A stretch of DNA of 64,000 bases. It comes from Caballeronia sordidicola. GTDB lineage: Bacteria; Pseudomonadota; Gammaproteobacteria; Burkholderiales; Burkholderiaceae. Both the position numbers and the translations under genes were made by a program. The stretch lies in contig NZ_JNFG01000008.1 in assembly GCF_000729995.1 (NCBI RefSeq), positions 167,141 to 231,140 on the forward strand, given 5' to 3'. Below, in pieces: positions 34,516 to 43,288 of this stretch. Each line of letters starts with the position of its first letter. Within the stretch, counting starts at the first letter, position 1. The notes beneath the pieces were generated by a model that had not been told where the DNA came from, made no database searches, and saw only the letters and a program-made list of their open reading frames with translations.

Positions 34516-34549
34516 TGCTTTGCGCACGTTCTTGACACTCTGAAAAATC

Positions 34550-35158
34550 ATGCGACTGCCGATTTTCTGGACACGTTGGCTCGTCTTCGTAGCCGTCCTG
34601 TTTGCCGGGACGCTTGCCGCATTCGCGCAATCTGACGCCGACGTCGGCGCCTGTTTTGTCGCATCGGGAGCGAAATACAGCATTGACCCGCGCCTGTTGT
34701 GGGCCATTGCAGAGACGGAATCGAGCGGTCGCCCCGACGCGAGGAATCTCAGTCATTTTTCGCGTACGGGCACGATTGATATTGGCCTTATGCAGATCAA
34801 TTCATCCTGGCTGACGACACTCGCACGTTTTGGCATTACGCGCGATCGCCTGCTTGACGATCCCTGCCTGAATATCGATGTCGGGGCGTGGATTCTGGCG
34901 CGAACCATCCGGCAGCAGGGTGCTAGCTGGAACGCTGTCGGTGCATACAACAGCGCCTGCACCCAACTCAAGGGGGAAGCCTGTACCGACGCCCGCCAGG
35001 AGTACGTGCGCAAGGTCTGGAGTTGGTACCAGGGTACCCCTCCCCCTCGCCTGGGCTCGGTACGACGACATTCACAGCCAAACTCCGGGCCTCGGCAGCC
35101 AGCCGGCGCGGCTCCGGGTACCGACATTGTTTTTACGACTGAGGACGGAACCGAATGA
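34550..35158 (+). CDS. Lytic transglycosylase of the conjugation system (VirB1/TrbN-like)
   Basis: 202 residues. Signal peptide to about residue 26 (AAFAQ), then a goose-lysozyme/SLT domain: LLWAIAETESSGRPDARN contains the catalytic Glu, followed by IDIGLMQINSSWL and GAWILARTIRQQGASW, all core motifs. The C-terminal 40 residues are a Pro-rich tail. It opens peptidoglycan locally for assembly of the transfer channel. It overlaps the next gene by 4 bases (ATGA), confirming the operon. Confidence 0.92.
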   Translation: MRLPIFWTRWLVFVAVLFAGTLAAFAQSDADVGACFVASGAKYSIDPRLLWAIAETESSGRPDARNLSHFSRTGTIDIGLMQINSSWLTTLARFGITRDRLLDDPCLNIDVGAWILARTIRQQGASWNAVGAYNSACTQLKGEACTDARQEYVRKVWSWYQGTPPPRLGSVRRHSQPNSGPRQPAGAAPGTDIVFTTEDGTE

Positions 35159-35589
35159 AGACGGTCATCTCCTATGTGGCCGGCGCCGCGCTGGTTGGAT
35201 GGGTCACCTATGTCATGGTGTCTACAGACCCTGCTGTACGTGTCAGCCGAACCTGCATGCCTCTAGGCGCGAGCGTACGGCTATTCGGTGCGGTAATCGG
35301 GATGCTCGATGAAGATACCGGACGCGACGTGCGTGACGACGCTCTGCCTATGATCGAGGCATGCCGTTCATCGATCTGGTCTTGGGCTTACGATGGACAA
35401 CCCCTTCCCCGCTTCAACGATGTCGACCCCGTCTTTGGGGACTATCGACCACGCGGCAGCACTGCGGCAGACACGGCCGGCCAGGATCCGCAGCCTTGGG
35501 CGACTAACCGCCACCATCGCGGTGGCGACACCGCCGCTGCCTCCACAACTGCGGCGACGGGAAGTGAAAACGACGGAGACAAGCTGTGA
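35155..35589 (+). CDS. Hypothetical transfer-operon protein with N-terminal membrane segment
   Basis: 144 residues. One N-terminal hydrophobic segment (VISYVAGAALVGWVTYVMV) may be a signal anchor. The middle (LFGAVIGMLDEDTGRDVRDD, RSSIWSWAYDGQ) has conserved-looking tryptophans and two cysteines. The last 40 residues are low-complexity Thr/Ala/Asp. Overlaps of 4 bases on both sides tie it to the transglycosylase and the ATPase gene. The family is not recognised; a periplasmic role in the T4SS is inferred from context only. Confidence 0.65.
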   Translation: MKTVISYVAGAALVGWVTYVMVSTDPAVRVSRTCMPLGASVRLFGAVIGMLDEDTGRDVRDDALPMIEACRSSIWSWAYDGQPLPRFNDVDPVFGDYRPRGSTAADTAGQDPQPWATNRHHRGGDTAAASTTAATGSENDGDKL

Positions 35590-36863
35590 ATGCGCCAGAC
35601 CTGGTCGTGGCCACGCAACCTGACTTCGCGTCGTTGCTCGTCTCGTCCACCGGGTTTCTTCATAACGGTCTCGACCGGTTTATCAGCACCTCGAGCGGTG
35701 ATGGGAAGCTCGTCGAATTTCTGAACTATCTGTTTCCGACCGCTTGCCGGGAGGGCGCATCCGACATCCACATGCGACATCACCAAAACGGCTTTCAGGT
35801 GCGCATTCGAACCGACGGCGTGCTGCGCGAGCGGTTCCTTCTGAATAGCAACGCAGCGCGGGAAATCAACGTCAAGATCCGTTCGCGCTGCAACCTCGAG
35901 GTATCCGACACTGAGTCACCGCTCGACGGGAAGTTCACTGTCGCCGTCGACGGACGCCGCGTGGATATCCGGGTCTGCATTCTCCCAAGTGACCTTGGAC
36001 AGTCGATTGTCTGCCGGATTCTTGACGAGGCCAACGCGGCGAGAAAGATTGCAGACATCTGGATGCCGTCCAAGCTTCGTGCAGCGCTAATGGAAGCGCT
36101 CGAGGAAGAAGAAGGTCTCATCCTCAACGTCGGTCCGACCGGTTCCGGCAAGACGACAACCTTATATGCCTGCCTCGATCATCTAAACGAGCCGGACATC
36201 CACATCATGACCGCCGAGGACCCGATCGAATACACGCTGAGGGGAGCTACACAGACCGCCGTCACCGCACACCGTACTTTCGCCAGGATTCTGCGAGCGA
36301 TGTTGCGTCAGGATTTTGAAGCCGGACTAATAGGCGAAATCCGCGACGGAGAAACCGCAGGCGTGACGCTGACCGCTGCAAACACGGGTCACCTGATGCT
36401 GTCCACGCTTCACACGCGCAATGCGCTTTCAACGATTACCCGTTTCCTCGACCTGGGCGTCAAAGCATATGAAATCGCAGACGCGATTCGTCTCGTCACC
36501 GCTCAGCGTCTTCCGCGCATGTTGTGCCCGAGCTGTTCGACCCTGCACGTACCGACCGACGAACAGATCAAGAGGATAAAGACGAAGCATGGCGGCTCCC
36601 GTATTGAATTCCATCGTCCTTTCTATGCGGCGAACCCGAGCGGCTGTGAACATTGCAGGGATGGCTACAAAGGGCGGATTCCGATCATGGAGATGCTCGT
36701 CGGCACCGATTCGCTACGTGTGGGCATCGAACGTGGTGATCGCGAAGCGATGCGCGAAGAGGCGTTCGCGCAACCACAATACGCGCCCCTTCTCCAGGCC
36801 GGAATCGACATGAGCTCGCAGCGGCTTGTCGACTTCAGGACAGCACTTAAATTCGCCCAGTGA
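35586..36863 (+). CDS. GspE/PilB/DotB-type secretion ATPase inside the F-type transfer operon
   Basis: 425 residues. The N-terminal domain carries GASDIHMRHHQNGFQVRIR and RIRTDGVLRER, typical of type II/type IV pilus ATPases. The ATPase core has Walker A NVGPTGSGKTTTLY (residues about 181-194), the Asp box MTAEDPIEYTLRG, and Walker B-region GLIGEIRDGETAG near residue 246, followed by His box LMLSTLHTRNA. A tetracysteine zinc site follows: C314PSC and C354EHC, as in GspE/PilB and unlike VirB11. F-type systems normally rely on TraC alone, so a second ATPase of this class is unusual. It sits in a compact operon with overlapping genes. It may power pilus retraction or pilin handling. Confidence 0.92.
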   Translation: MNAPDLVVATQPDFASLLVSSTGFLHNGLDRFISTSSGDGKLVEFLNYLFPTACREGASDIHMRHHQNGFQVRIRTDGVLRERFLLNSNAAREINVKIRSRCNLEVSDTESPLDGKFTVAVDGRRVDIRVCILPSDLGQSIVCRILDEANAARKIADIWMPSKLRAALMEALEEEEGLILNVGPTGSGKTTTLYACLDHLNEPDIHIMTAEDPIEYTLRGATQTAVTAHRTFARILRAMLRQDFEAGLIGEIRDGETAGVTLTAANTGHLMLSTLHTRNALSTITRFLDLGVKAYEIADAIRLVTAQRLPRMLCPSCSTLHVPTDEQIKRIKTKHGGSRIEFHRPFYAANPSGCEHCRDGYKGRIPIMEMLVGTDSLRVGIERGDREAMREEAFAQPQYAPLLQAGIDMSSQRLVDFRTALKFAQ

Positions 36864-36870
36864 GCGTTCC

Positions 36871-37581
36871 ATGGCAAACCGACGACACTTTCTCCTTTCG
36901 GCCACCTCCATGGGAATCGCCAGCTTGACTGGCATCGGCGCTCGGCCGGTCAACGCACAGGCCGTTGATGACGACGGAACCGTACCTGGCCTTCCAACCA
37001 GTTCGAGCCTCGTGGGCCAGGACAACGGCAAGATCAACATCAAGCCCTATCTCGAAATAGGCGACTTTGCAGAAGACCGCAACAGGGTGTTCTTGTTCTT
37101 TCTTTACACCTGCCCATTCTGCGCCCAATACGCAGAGTCATTCGAGGCATGGGGTAGAACGATTCCCAAACCGGTACTCTTTGTCCCGGTCCCGCTGATG
37201 ATCGATGATCCAACGGACCTGTCTGCCGCAGCGGCATATTACGTCGCACGCAGTCTCATCCCCGATCGAATGGCCGAGTTCGAGGCACGTGCGTATGACC
37301 TCGGACAACGACGCGATCCGATGCCCACCGCCAAGGATTTTCCTCAGATTCTCTACGGCATGGGTCTGCGACGCGACGTGGTTCTTTCCGCGTTACATTC
37401 GCCCGAAACGCGGGACCGACTGCTGCGGGCGGCCGCGCTCGCGCGCCGGTATCGTGTAAGCGCCACTCCAGATTTTGGCGTCGGCGGCCGCTACACGACC
37501 AACGCGAACTACACGGGCGGGAAATATGGAACGCTCGTCCAGCTGCTCAACGGCCTGATCTCCAGGGCAATGAACTCATGA
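36871..37581 (+). CDS. DsbA-like thiol oxidoreductase with Tat-type signal
   Basis: 236 residues from ATG 36871. The N-terminus NRRHFLLSATSMGIASL is a twin-arginine-like signal. The mature protein is a DsbA-like thioredoxin fold with YTCPFCAQY (active-site CPFC) near residue 93 and cis-proline SATPDFGV near residue 209; the helical insert between them is of DsbA size. It acts in the periplasm forming disulfides in T4SS proteins (TraH, TraU). It starts 7 bases after the ATPase stop and overlaps the next thioredoxin-like gene by 4 bases. Confidence 0.85.
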   Translation: MANRRHFLLSATSMGIASLTGIGARPVNAQAVDDDGTVPGLPTSSSLVGQDNGKINIKPYLEIGDFAEDRNRVFLFFLYTCPFCAQYAESFEAWGRTIPKPVLFVPVPLMIDDPTDLSAAAAYYVARSLIPDRMAEFEARAYDLGQRRDPMPTAKDFPQILYGMGLRRDVVLSALHSPETRDRLLRAAALARRYRVSATPDFGVGGRYTTNANYTGGKYGTLVQLLNGLISRAMNS

Positions 37582-38120
37582 GCCGCCGCGACTTCCTCGC
37601 CGGGTGTATCGCGGCGCTTCTCGCGCCGGTGACAGCACCCACTTCAGCAAGCGCAGCGCCGACTCCGATGAAACTCGACGGCGCTGCGCATAGCCTCCAG
37701 GTTCAGCTCGACACGAGCGCGCTCAAGTACATCGTAGATGAACCGTCCCTGGGCAGGACTCCCCTCTGGTTCATCCTGGACTCAGGATGCGACATTTGCA
37801 GGAATGCCTTATCTGACCTGCGCACCCATGCGGCCATTCACGATCGCACTCTCTTATCGTTTGAGCTTCGGTTCGTGCCCGTGGGCGACACGCCTGACTC
37901 TGCCGCGGCAGCCGCTCGCGCGTTTGCGGCCAACAGCATGGAAGGTTTCTTCGTTCAAAGCTGGAGCGTTCCCGTCACTCCGCTCGCGAAGCACGCGCAA
38001 CACGAAAACACCTTGGCCACGCGGTCGCTACCCGGCTACCCCGCGTTCGTTATCGAAGATCAACCTGTCAAACTAGGATACGGCGGATGGGCAGAATTTG
38101 CCGAATGGCTTGCGCCCTGA
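37578..38120 (+). CDS. Second thioredoxin-fold protein with Tat signal (TrbB/DsbC-like)
   Basis: 180 residues. The N-terminus MSRRDFLAGCIAALLAP contains a textbook twin-arginine SRRDFL motif. The thioredoxin-like domain has LDSGCDICRNALSDL with a CDIC dithiol and cis-Pro in LPGYPAFVI. It is smaller than DsbC and matches the TrbB/TraF-type redox proteins of conjugation systems. With the neighbouring DsbA-like protein and TraF it gives three periplasmic thiol-redox proteins in one system. Overlaps of 4 bases upstream and 34 bases downstream keep it in the operon. Confidence 0.82.
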   Translation: MSRRDFLAGCIAALLAPVTAPTSASAAPTPMKLDGAAHSLQVQLDTSALKYIVDEPSLGRTPLWFILDSGCDICRNALSDLRTHAAIHDRTLLSFELRFVPVGDTPDSAAAAARAFAANSMEGFFVQSWSVPVTPLAKHAQHENTLATRSLPGYPAFVIEDQPVKLGYGGWAEFAEWLAP

Positions 38121-38533
38121 TCGCCTCCTGCGCGCTGTGCTCGGATGTTGAAGCGATATCGCGCGAGCAACCGCAAACGCCACAAGCAGATTCGCACGCA
38201 GCTGCCGCGGACTCAGCAAGCGCGCCCTGGGAGTTCACGCCGGGCCCGACGCCAGTGCGGTGCGACAGTTGGCAGGTTCGTAGCCCCTTCCGCGCTGCGT
38301 TCCTATCCACGCTCTCGCTAAGCGCCTGGCCCCTGCATTTTGGCGCATGCACGCCCGTATCCTCCATTGCCGAGGACGGGTGGACTCCAGCAACGCTTCG
38401 ACTCGTTTTTCCGCATGCGAAGAACGCATTTATTCGCCTCAGGATAATTATTTACCTCATGGAGATTTTGCTACTCTGGCGAATCATCAAGCCATTGCGG
38501 GCAATACGGCATTTGCGCAGGAGCAGATCTTGA
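38087..38533 (+). CDS. Hypothetical protein with signal peptide and C-terminal membrane segment
   Basis: 148 residues. ATG 38087 has AGGA 9 bases upstream and starts a signal-like MGRICRMACALIASCALCSD. The C-terminus has one long hydrophobic stretch (AFIRLRIIIYLMEILLLWRI). The gene overlaps the redox gene by 34 bases and ends in TTGA, giving a 4-base overlap with the TTG start of the lipoprotein gene, which supports both assignments. No family is recognised, and the composition in the middle is not strongly coding, so confidence is limited. Confidence 0.45.
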   Translation: MGRICRMACALIASCALCSDVEAISREQPQTPQADSHAAAADSASAPWEFTPGPTPVRCDSWQVRSPFRAAFLSTLSLSAWPLHFGACTPVSSIAEDGWTPATLRLVFPHAKNAFIRLRIIIYLMEILLLWRIIKPLRAIRHLRRSRS

Positions 38534-38979
38534 GGGGCTTTTACAAGCGGGCAACTGCGCGCACGAAGCGCATGCAGCGCGCCATTTCACCATCCAGTCG
38601 CAACCTCCTCGTGGTGGTCGCGACAACATGGCTGCTCGGAGGGTGCGCGCCGGAGCATGCGCCCGAGCCGTATGTCGCCAAACGCGGCTGGCTGGGCATT
38701 GAAACGCGTTCGACCGGTTCAGATTACGCGAGCCTCGGTACCGCGCAGGAGCCCGTTATCACGGCTCAACCCGTCAAACCGGTCCCGCCAGATGGGTGGG
38801 AGATCGATCAGCCCGAACCCATGGTTGTTTCCGCGCCGCTCGATCTTGACGACGAGCCGGTGCTCAAGACAGCACCGATAGTCACCAAGCACAGTCGTTT
38901 GCGGCACAAGGTGAAGCGGGCGCTGGCGAAATCCGTCGCGCCGCTTTGCCGTCCATCAAATTCCAGGAGTGCACCGTGA
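38530..38979 (+). CDS. Small lipoprotein of the transfer operon
   Basis: 149 residues from a TTG at 38530 (AGGAG at 38519-38523, overlap TTGA with the gene before); an ATG at 38572 is the alternative. Residues 32-50 are a lipoprotein signal with lipobox LLGGCAPEHA. The mature chain is Pro-rich (YVAKRGWLGIETRSTGSDYA) and ends basic. It overlaps traL by 4 bases (GTGA). A second lipoprotein besides TraV may help anchor the core complex; the family is not recognised. Confidence 0.65.
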   Translation: MRGFYKRATARTKRMQRAISPSSRNLLVVVATTWLLGGCAPEHAPEPYVAKRGWLGIETRSTGSDYASLGTAQEPVITAQPVKPVPPDGWEIDQPEPMVVSAPLDLDDEPVLKTAPIVTKHSRLRHKVKRALAKSVAPLCRPSNSRSAP

Positions 38980-39254
38980 TCGAGCGCGACATCCCTCAGA
39001 TGATCGATAACCCACCGCAGATCGTGTTCTGGGAGACCGACGACCTGTTGCCCGTGCTGCTCGCAATGGGCTTCGGCGTAATCATGAACGGCTTCACGAC
39101 CTCCGTTCTGGCCGGACTTGCGCTCAGCGTCGTCTACATACGCTACAAGCGCAACATGCTGCCGGGCACGCTTCACCACATGGGTTACTGGTACGGCCTC
39201 ATGTCTCTCAACAGAAACTTTACCAATGGGCTCGCCAGGGAATTCATCCAATGA
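38976..39254 (+). CDS. traL: F-type transfer protein TraL
   Basis: 92 residues from GTG 38976, chosen because GGAG lies at perfect spacing and the length equals that of TraL. It is a VirB3-like inner-membrane protein: IDNPPQIVFWETDDLLPVLL then FGVIMNGFTTSVLAGLALSV are the two hydrophobic parts, followed by a soluble end with MGYWYGL. It opens the classic L-E-K-B-V block of F-type pilus assembly genes and overlaps traE by 4 bases. Confidence 0.92.
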   Translation: MIERDIPQMIDNPPQIVFWETDDLLPVLLAMGFGVIMNGFTTSVLAGLALSVVYIRYKRNMLPGTLHHMGYWYGLMSLNRNFTNGLAREFIQ

Positions 39255-40132
39255 AGATGCCTCGCCTCTTTCAAACCTGGGACGGCACGCGCAACGCGAA
39301 CTACTGGCTCGCCGCCTCGATTGGCGGGCTCGTTCTGGCCAACCTGGCGCTCACATTCAAGATCGCGTCTATGCATGAGCGACTCGTGGAGCAGCCGCCC
39401 AACATGACTGCCGAATACTCCGTTGCCTGGGACAGCGCGTCATCCAACTTCTATGAGTCGTGGGGCCTGTACGTCGCGAGTGCCGTTGGATCGGTGACGC
39501 CGCAAACCGCACATTTCGTTGCGGACCATCTGGCATTCATCGTTGATGCGACGATTTACCCGGCTGTGCGCGACCAGATCTATGCGATCGCCGATGATCC
39601 GGCGTACACGACGAGCGGCGCCTTGAACGTATTCGTCCCTCATAACACGGCCTGGGAGGCGTCCACCCACAAGGTGTTTATCGAAGGAACGCTTAACACG
39701 ACTGCGTATAAGACCACCGCTCAGCCCGTGGCTCAACTACCTGTTACCTACGAGCTGACCATGCACATGGTTGCGGGTCTGCCGAAAATCACGGGTTTCA
39801 CTTCGTACGTGGGTCCCGCCCGCACTCTGCAATGGCAGAAAACTCATCCGGCAGCTACGTCGAACACGACAGTCAGAGATCGTCTGCATCCCAATATCGC
39901 ACCTCAGGCAGATGACATCCGGGGCGCTCTTGAAAGCGGGCAGGGTCGCATAAATCCGACCGACGGCGCAGGCGCCGTGCCAAGTCACCGTACCGGCACT
40001 AACGCGGGTATCTCCCAGCCGGTTCCGGCCGGTGGGCTTCCGACGGCTAGTCGCGACTCGGGGCCTGCACCTGCGCTACCCGTCACACCGACTGGGCGCG
40101 ATCCTGCCAACGCATCAACCGGAAGCCTATAA
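39251..40132 (+). CDS. traE: F-type transfer protein TraE (VirB5/VirB8-like pilus assembly)
   Basis: 293 residues, longer than F TraE (188). Residues 1-190 are the conserved part: one N-terminal membrane anchor (YWLAASIGGLVLANLALTF), then the periplasmic domain with KVFIEGTL and YELTMHMVAGLPKITGFTSY. The extra 100 C-terminal residues are Pro/Ala/Thr-rich low complexity. It is a membrane-bound core component of the transfer channel. It overlaps traL by 4 bases; the next gene starts 10 bases later. Confidence 0.93.
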   Translation: MKMPRLFQTWDGTRNANYWLAASIGGLVLANLALTFKIASMHERLVEQPPNMTAEYSVAWDSASSNFYESWGLYVASAVGSVTPQTAHFVADHLAFIVDATIYPAVRDQIYAIADDPAYTTSGALNVFVPHNTAWEASTHKVFIEGTLNTTAYKTTAQPVAQLPVTYELTMHMVAGLPKITGFTSYVGPARTLQWQKTHPAATSNTTVRDRLHPNIAPQADDIRGALESGQGRINPTDGAGAVPSHRTGTNAGISQPVPAGGLPTASRDSGPAPALPVTPTGRDPANASTGSL

Positions 40133-40142
40133 GGGATCGACC

Positions 40143-41312
40143 GTGCATACGCTATCCCCATCTATCAAGCGCCCTGTCGATCGTCGGCGTAGAACGAGCT
40201 TTCGACGCGGGCCCGTGGCCCGGGCCATCGCGTTGCTCACTATCGCTCTCGCCGCGACCCCCGCTACAGTATTCGCGCAGGACAGTGGCGTTGTGCAGAA
40301 CGTTCACATCGAGATGGATCCACCGGCCGGGGCAACACCTGACATGTCTGCCCAACCCGCTGCCGCTCCGGCTGCGGTGCAGCCACGCCAGGCCGCGGTC
40401 GCTCCGGGTAATCAGACGTTGCCGCCCATACTCACGCGAGCCGACATTTCCCGGCTTGTAAATTCCCTCAAGAGTGGCCAGACGGGCGACGCGTCGACCG
40501 ACGGCCTTGGTCCGGGCGAAGAAGTTGTACAGAGTCCAGCGCGGGCCGCCCCGACAGTTCCGATAGTCAATCTACCGCCGCAAACCCCGCGCGTTGCGCC
40601 ACATGGGCACTTTCCAGCACCGCCAAATCCGACGGTGGATCAGATGCCGGGGGAGGACCCTGCTGTACTGCACGTACGGCACGGCGTGACCGCGGACTTT
40701 CAGGTCTCAAGCACGCAGCCAAACATGGTGGTAACGCCCTTCACGACCCCGAAGGTCATCGCCAAGAAAGTTGGGGGTGAGGATACTTCAGGCTCACGGG
40801 TCCTGGGTACGGATGTTTTCTTTTCGCCGAAGGAAGAGACCACCGTTTTCGTAAAGGATGCTGCGGTAGCAAACTCGCCCGTTGTGTCCCTTCACCTGCT
40901 GCCCGCGAAGATCGCCGGCCGTTCCGTCACGCTTATACTCGACGGCGCCATTCCCGAGATAAGCAACAAAGCCCAATCCGCAGGCGAAGACTCGAGCTAT
41001 GTTGGTGGCATCACGGCCGCCATGAAACAGGCGGTACTTGGCCAGATACCGGATGGCTACACGCAGGCGCCGCTCGATGCGCCGATGGCCATCTCGGGAC
41101 CCATCAAGGCCAGCCCTGTCGGTCGGTATGCAGGCTCTGACGCAGACATTTATCGATACCGCCTGACCAACGCAGGAACGGAATCCGTCACGCTGTCTGA
41201 AGAGGCGTTTGGCAGCGAGCACGTGCTTGCGGTCACCATCTTTCCGAACCTCGCGGTGCGCCCAGGCGAAACCACGGATGTGTTCATCATGTTCGCCAAA
41301 CAGGTGATGTGA
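40143..41312 (+). CDS. traK: F-type transfer protein TraK (VirB9-like secretin)
   Basis: 389 residues from GTG 40143, with AGGGA at good spacing; the open frame continues 37 codons upstream but into traE. Signal peptide to about residue 49 (ATPATVFAQ). A Pro-rich spacer precedes the TraK core: FQVSSTQPNMVVTPFTTPKV, VFFSPKEETTVFVKDA and the C-terminal YRYRLTNAGTESVTLSEEAF with ending VRPGETTDVFIMFA. It forms the outer-membrane-proximal ring with TraV and TraB. It is larger than F TraK (242) because of the spacer. Confidence 0.92.
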   Translation: MHTLSPSIKRPVDRRRRTSFRRGPVARAIALLTIALAATPATVFAQDSGVVQNVHIEMDPPAGATPDMSAQPAAAPAAVQPRQAAVAPGNQTLPPILTRADISRLVNSLKSGQTGDASTDGLGPGEEVVQSPARAAPTVPIVNLPPQTPRVAPHGHFPAPPNPTVDQMPGEDPAVLHVRHGVTADFQVSSTQPNMVVTPFTTPKVIAKKVGGEDTSGSRVLGTDVFFSPKEETTVFVKDAAVANSPVVSLHLLPAKIAGRSVTLILDGAIPEISNKAQSAGEDSSYVGGITAAMKQAVLGQIPDGYTQAPLDAPMAISGPIKASPVGRYAGSDADIYRYRLTNAGTESVTLSEEAFGSEHVLAVTIFPNLAVRPGETTDVFIMFAKQVM

Positions 41313-41314
41313 TC

Positions 41315-42613
41315 ATGTTCGACCAGCTCAAACGCAACTGGGCGCTGATGACGCCTGCCCGCCAGAAGCGCGCTGTTGTAGTCGGCACGATCCTCGCGTT
41401 CGGTGCGGGCGCGTGGATATTCAGCGTCAAGACGACGCCTCCGAAGCCGCCCAGCGACAAACTCAGCGTGAACGTGGTTGCCCCACCTCAGCGGAATACG
41501 GATCTTACCGATGTTAATGCGACCGTTACGGCGATCCAGCGTCAGCTATTGGACATGGACCATCGCCTCCAGTCGCAACAGAATGAGACGGAGCACCGGT
41601 TCAGCGCGCTCGAGACGCAGCAACGCGACAATCCCACCAGTTCAGGCGGTCCTGGAGCGTTGACGCACGGCCAGAGCGCGGGCGCTGCTGGAACGAATTC
41701 CCAGCTTCCGACTCCAGGAAGCGGCGACGGAATTTCACCTCCTGGATCATCGCCGTTTCCTGGCTCCGGGCAGCCTCGTCTGAACAGCCCATTGCCCGGC
41801 GCTGGGCCCGTCGCAGCCTCGCCGATCAGCCCGCCACATGGCAACGGTGATGGCGCGACCGGCTCGAACGACGATCAGCCGGACGGCATTGAAGTCGTGG
41901 GGGACACGACCGACACGCCGGCCGCCTCTTCGTCTGCGAGCGGGGCCAGCGTGTCGAAATCCGGAAACACAAAGGCTACTGACGGCCCGCAGATGTTCCT
42001 GCCGATGGGAAGCATCACGAGCGGCCTCGCAATCAACGGCGGAGATTTTCCGACGACCCGGGCATCACAGCGAGATCCGGTCCCGATGCTCATCCGGCTC
42101 GACAAAGACGCCATCCTCCCCGGCAAGCAACGCGCGTCCGTCAAGGATTGCTTCCTCATGGTCTCCGGGACAGGAGACCTGTCTACTGCCCGGGCCAATC
42201 TGCGAGCCGAACGTATGTCTTGCGTACTGAAGGGGGGGCGCGTTGTCGAAGTGGCTGTTGACGGTTACGTCGTCGGTGAAGACGGGAAACCGGGCCTGCG
42301 CGGAACCCTTGATGCCAAAGACGGCGCCTTCATTGCAAACGCCATTCGCGTCGCGCTGATAGGTTCGGTCGGCGAAGGCGTTGCGACCTATGTCGCAACC
42401 GAAGCATCGGACATCCATAGCAGTGGTGTGAATGTCCAACTTGGAAGCAACAGTAACAACGGCCAGCAAATAGCTGCTCCGGTCGGTCAAGCCTTCGCGA
42501 ACGCCGCCCAGCACTACACCGACCTTGCAAAGGAGATTGTCCCCGTCGTCGAAATCAATCCCCTGCGACAGGTCGATGTGATCCTAACCAAAGGCGTAAG
42601 CCTTCCCATTTAA
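41315..42613 (+). CDS. traB: F-type transfer protein TraB (VirB10-like)
   Basis: 432 residues. The ATG at 41315 is preferred to GTG 41309 since AGGTGA then lies at proper distance. A cytosolic tail is followed by a single membrane span (AVVVGTILAFGAGAWIFSV), a coiled-coil region (ATVTAIQRQLLDMDHRLQSQ), a Gly/Ser/Pro-rich linker, and the beta-barrel domain with MLIRLDKDAILPGKQRASVK, CFLMVSGTGDLSTARANLRA and LRGTLDAKDGAFIANAIRVA. It spans both membranes, linking TraK/TraV to TraC energy. The traK stop and this start are 3 bases apart. Confidence 0.95.
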   Translation: MFDQLKRNWALMTPARQKRAVVVGTILAFGAGAWIFSVKTTPPKPPSDKLSVNVVAPPQRNTDLTDVNATVTAIQRQLLDMDHRLQSQQNETEHRFSALETQQRDNPTSSGGPGALTHGQSAGAAGTNSQLPTPGSGDGISPPGSSPFPGSGQPRLNSPLPGAGPVAASPISPPHGNGDGATGSNDDQPDGIEVVGDTTDTPAASSSASGASVSKSGNTKATDGPQMFLPMGSITSGLAINGGDFPTTRASQRDPVPMLIRLDKDAILPGKQRASVKDCFLMVSGTGDLSTARANLRAERMSCVLKGGRVVEVAVDGYVVGEDGKPGLRGTLDAKDGAFIANAIRVALIGSVGEGVATYVATEASDIHSSGVNVQLGSNSNNGQQIAAPVGQAFANAAQHYTDLAKEIVPVVEINPLRQVDVILTKGVSLPI

Positions 42614-42622
42614 GGACGAAGC

Positions 42623-43201
42623 GTGCGCTTCCAATCAATTTTGGCCGCCGCGTTGACGGCGACGGCACTGTCCGGCTGTGCATCGATGTTCGGCATCGGC
42701 TCCTCTTCACCTTCCTGCCCGGGCGGTCAGGGAATAGGGTGCGTATCCGCGCGCGAAGCTTATTCGATGTCTAACAACCCTGCGGCCGTCGAGGCGGCCG
42801 AAGCCAAGGGCTCAGGCAAGGACGTACGCCAAGGTCTCCTTGACCCGCAACCGGTGTCAGCCATTCAGGTCAGCCTGCCCGAACCCGTCCAGCAGTCTAT
42901 GCCCGTGATGGAACCGGCAAAAATCATGCGACTGTGGATCAACACGTGGCAGGACGATCAGCAGCAACTCCATTTCCCAAGCATCGTCTTCGTCGAAGTG
43001 ACGCCCCGCCGCTGGGCCATTGGCAATAACTCGAACACCTCTCAGGCGAAGACGCTCGTGCCCTACCGGATCGACCCGAGCCCGAATACGGGCGCAGTAC
43101 TCGTGACCTCTGGGCCTGGTGGAAGCCGGCCTACCCCCGCACGCCCTGTTGCTCGTGCGCAGTCACAGAGTCAGTTGCCAACTACCAACACGAGTAACTG
43201 A
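42623..43201 (+). CDS. traV: F-type transfer lipoprotein TraV (VirB7-like)
   Basis: 192 residues from GTG 42623 with AAGGA upstream. Signal peptide with lipobox LSGCAS, then the TraV pattern CPGGQGIGCVSAREAYSMSN and, near residue 110, IMRLWINTWQDDQQQLHFPS followed by VTPRRW. It anchors the TraK/TraB core to the outer membrane. The Ser/Thr-rich C-terminus is variable. It is followed by an A/T-rich stretch (43205-43255) that may hold a separate pilin promoter. Confidence 0.93.
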   Translation: MRFQSILAAALTATALSGCASMFGIGSSSPSCPGGQGIGCVSAREAYSMSNNPAAVEAAEAKGSGKDVRQGLLDPQPVSAIQVSLPEPVQQSMPVMEPAKIMRLWINTWQDDQQQLHFPSIVFVEVTPRRWAIGNNSNTSQAKTLVPYRIDPSPNTGAVLVTSGPGGSRPTPARPVARAQSQSQLPTTNTSN

Positions 43202-43288
43202 TTTTTAGAAATCTCATAACATACTATTAAATCACAAAGCGATTATCAATTATCATTCGAACCACTTTGAACCTTGCACGGAGCCGAG

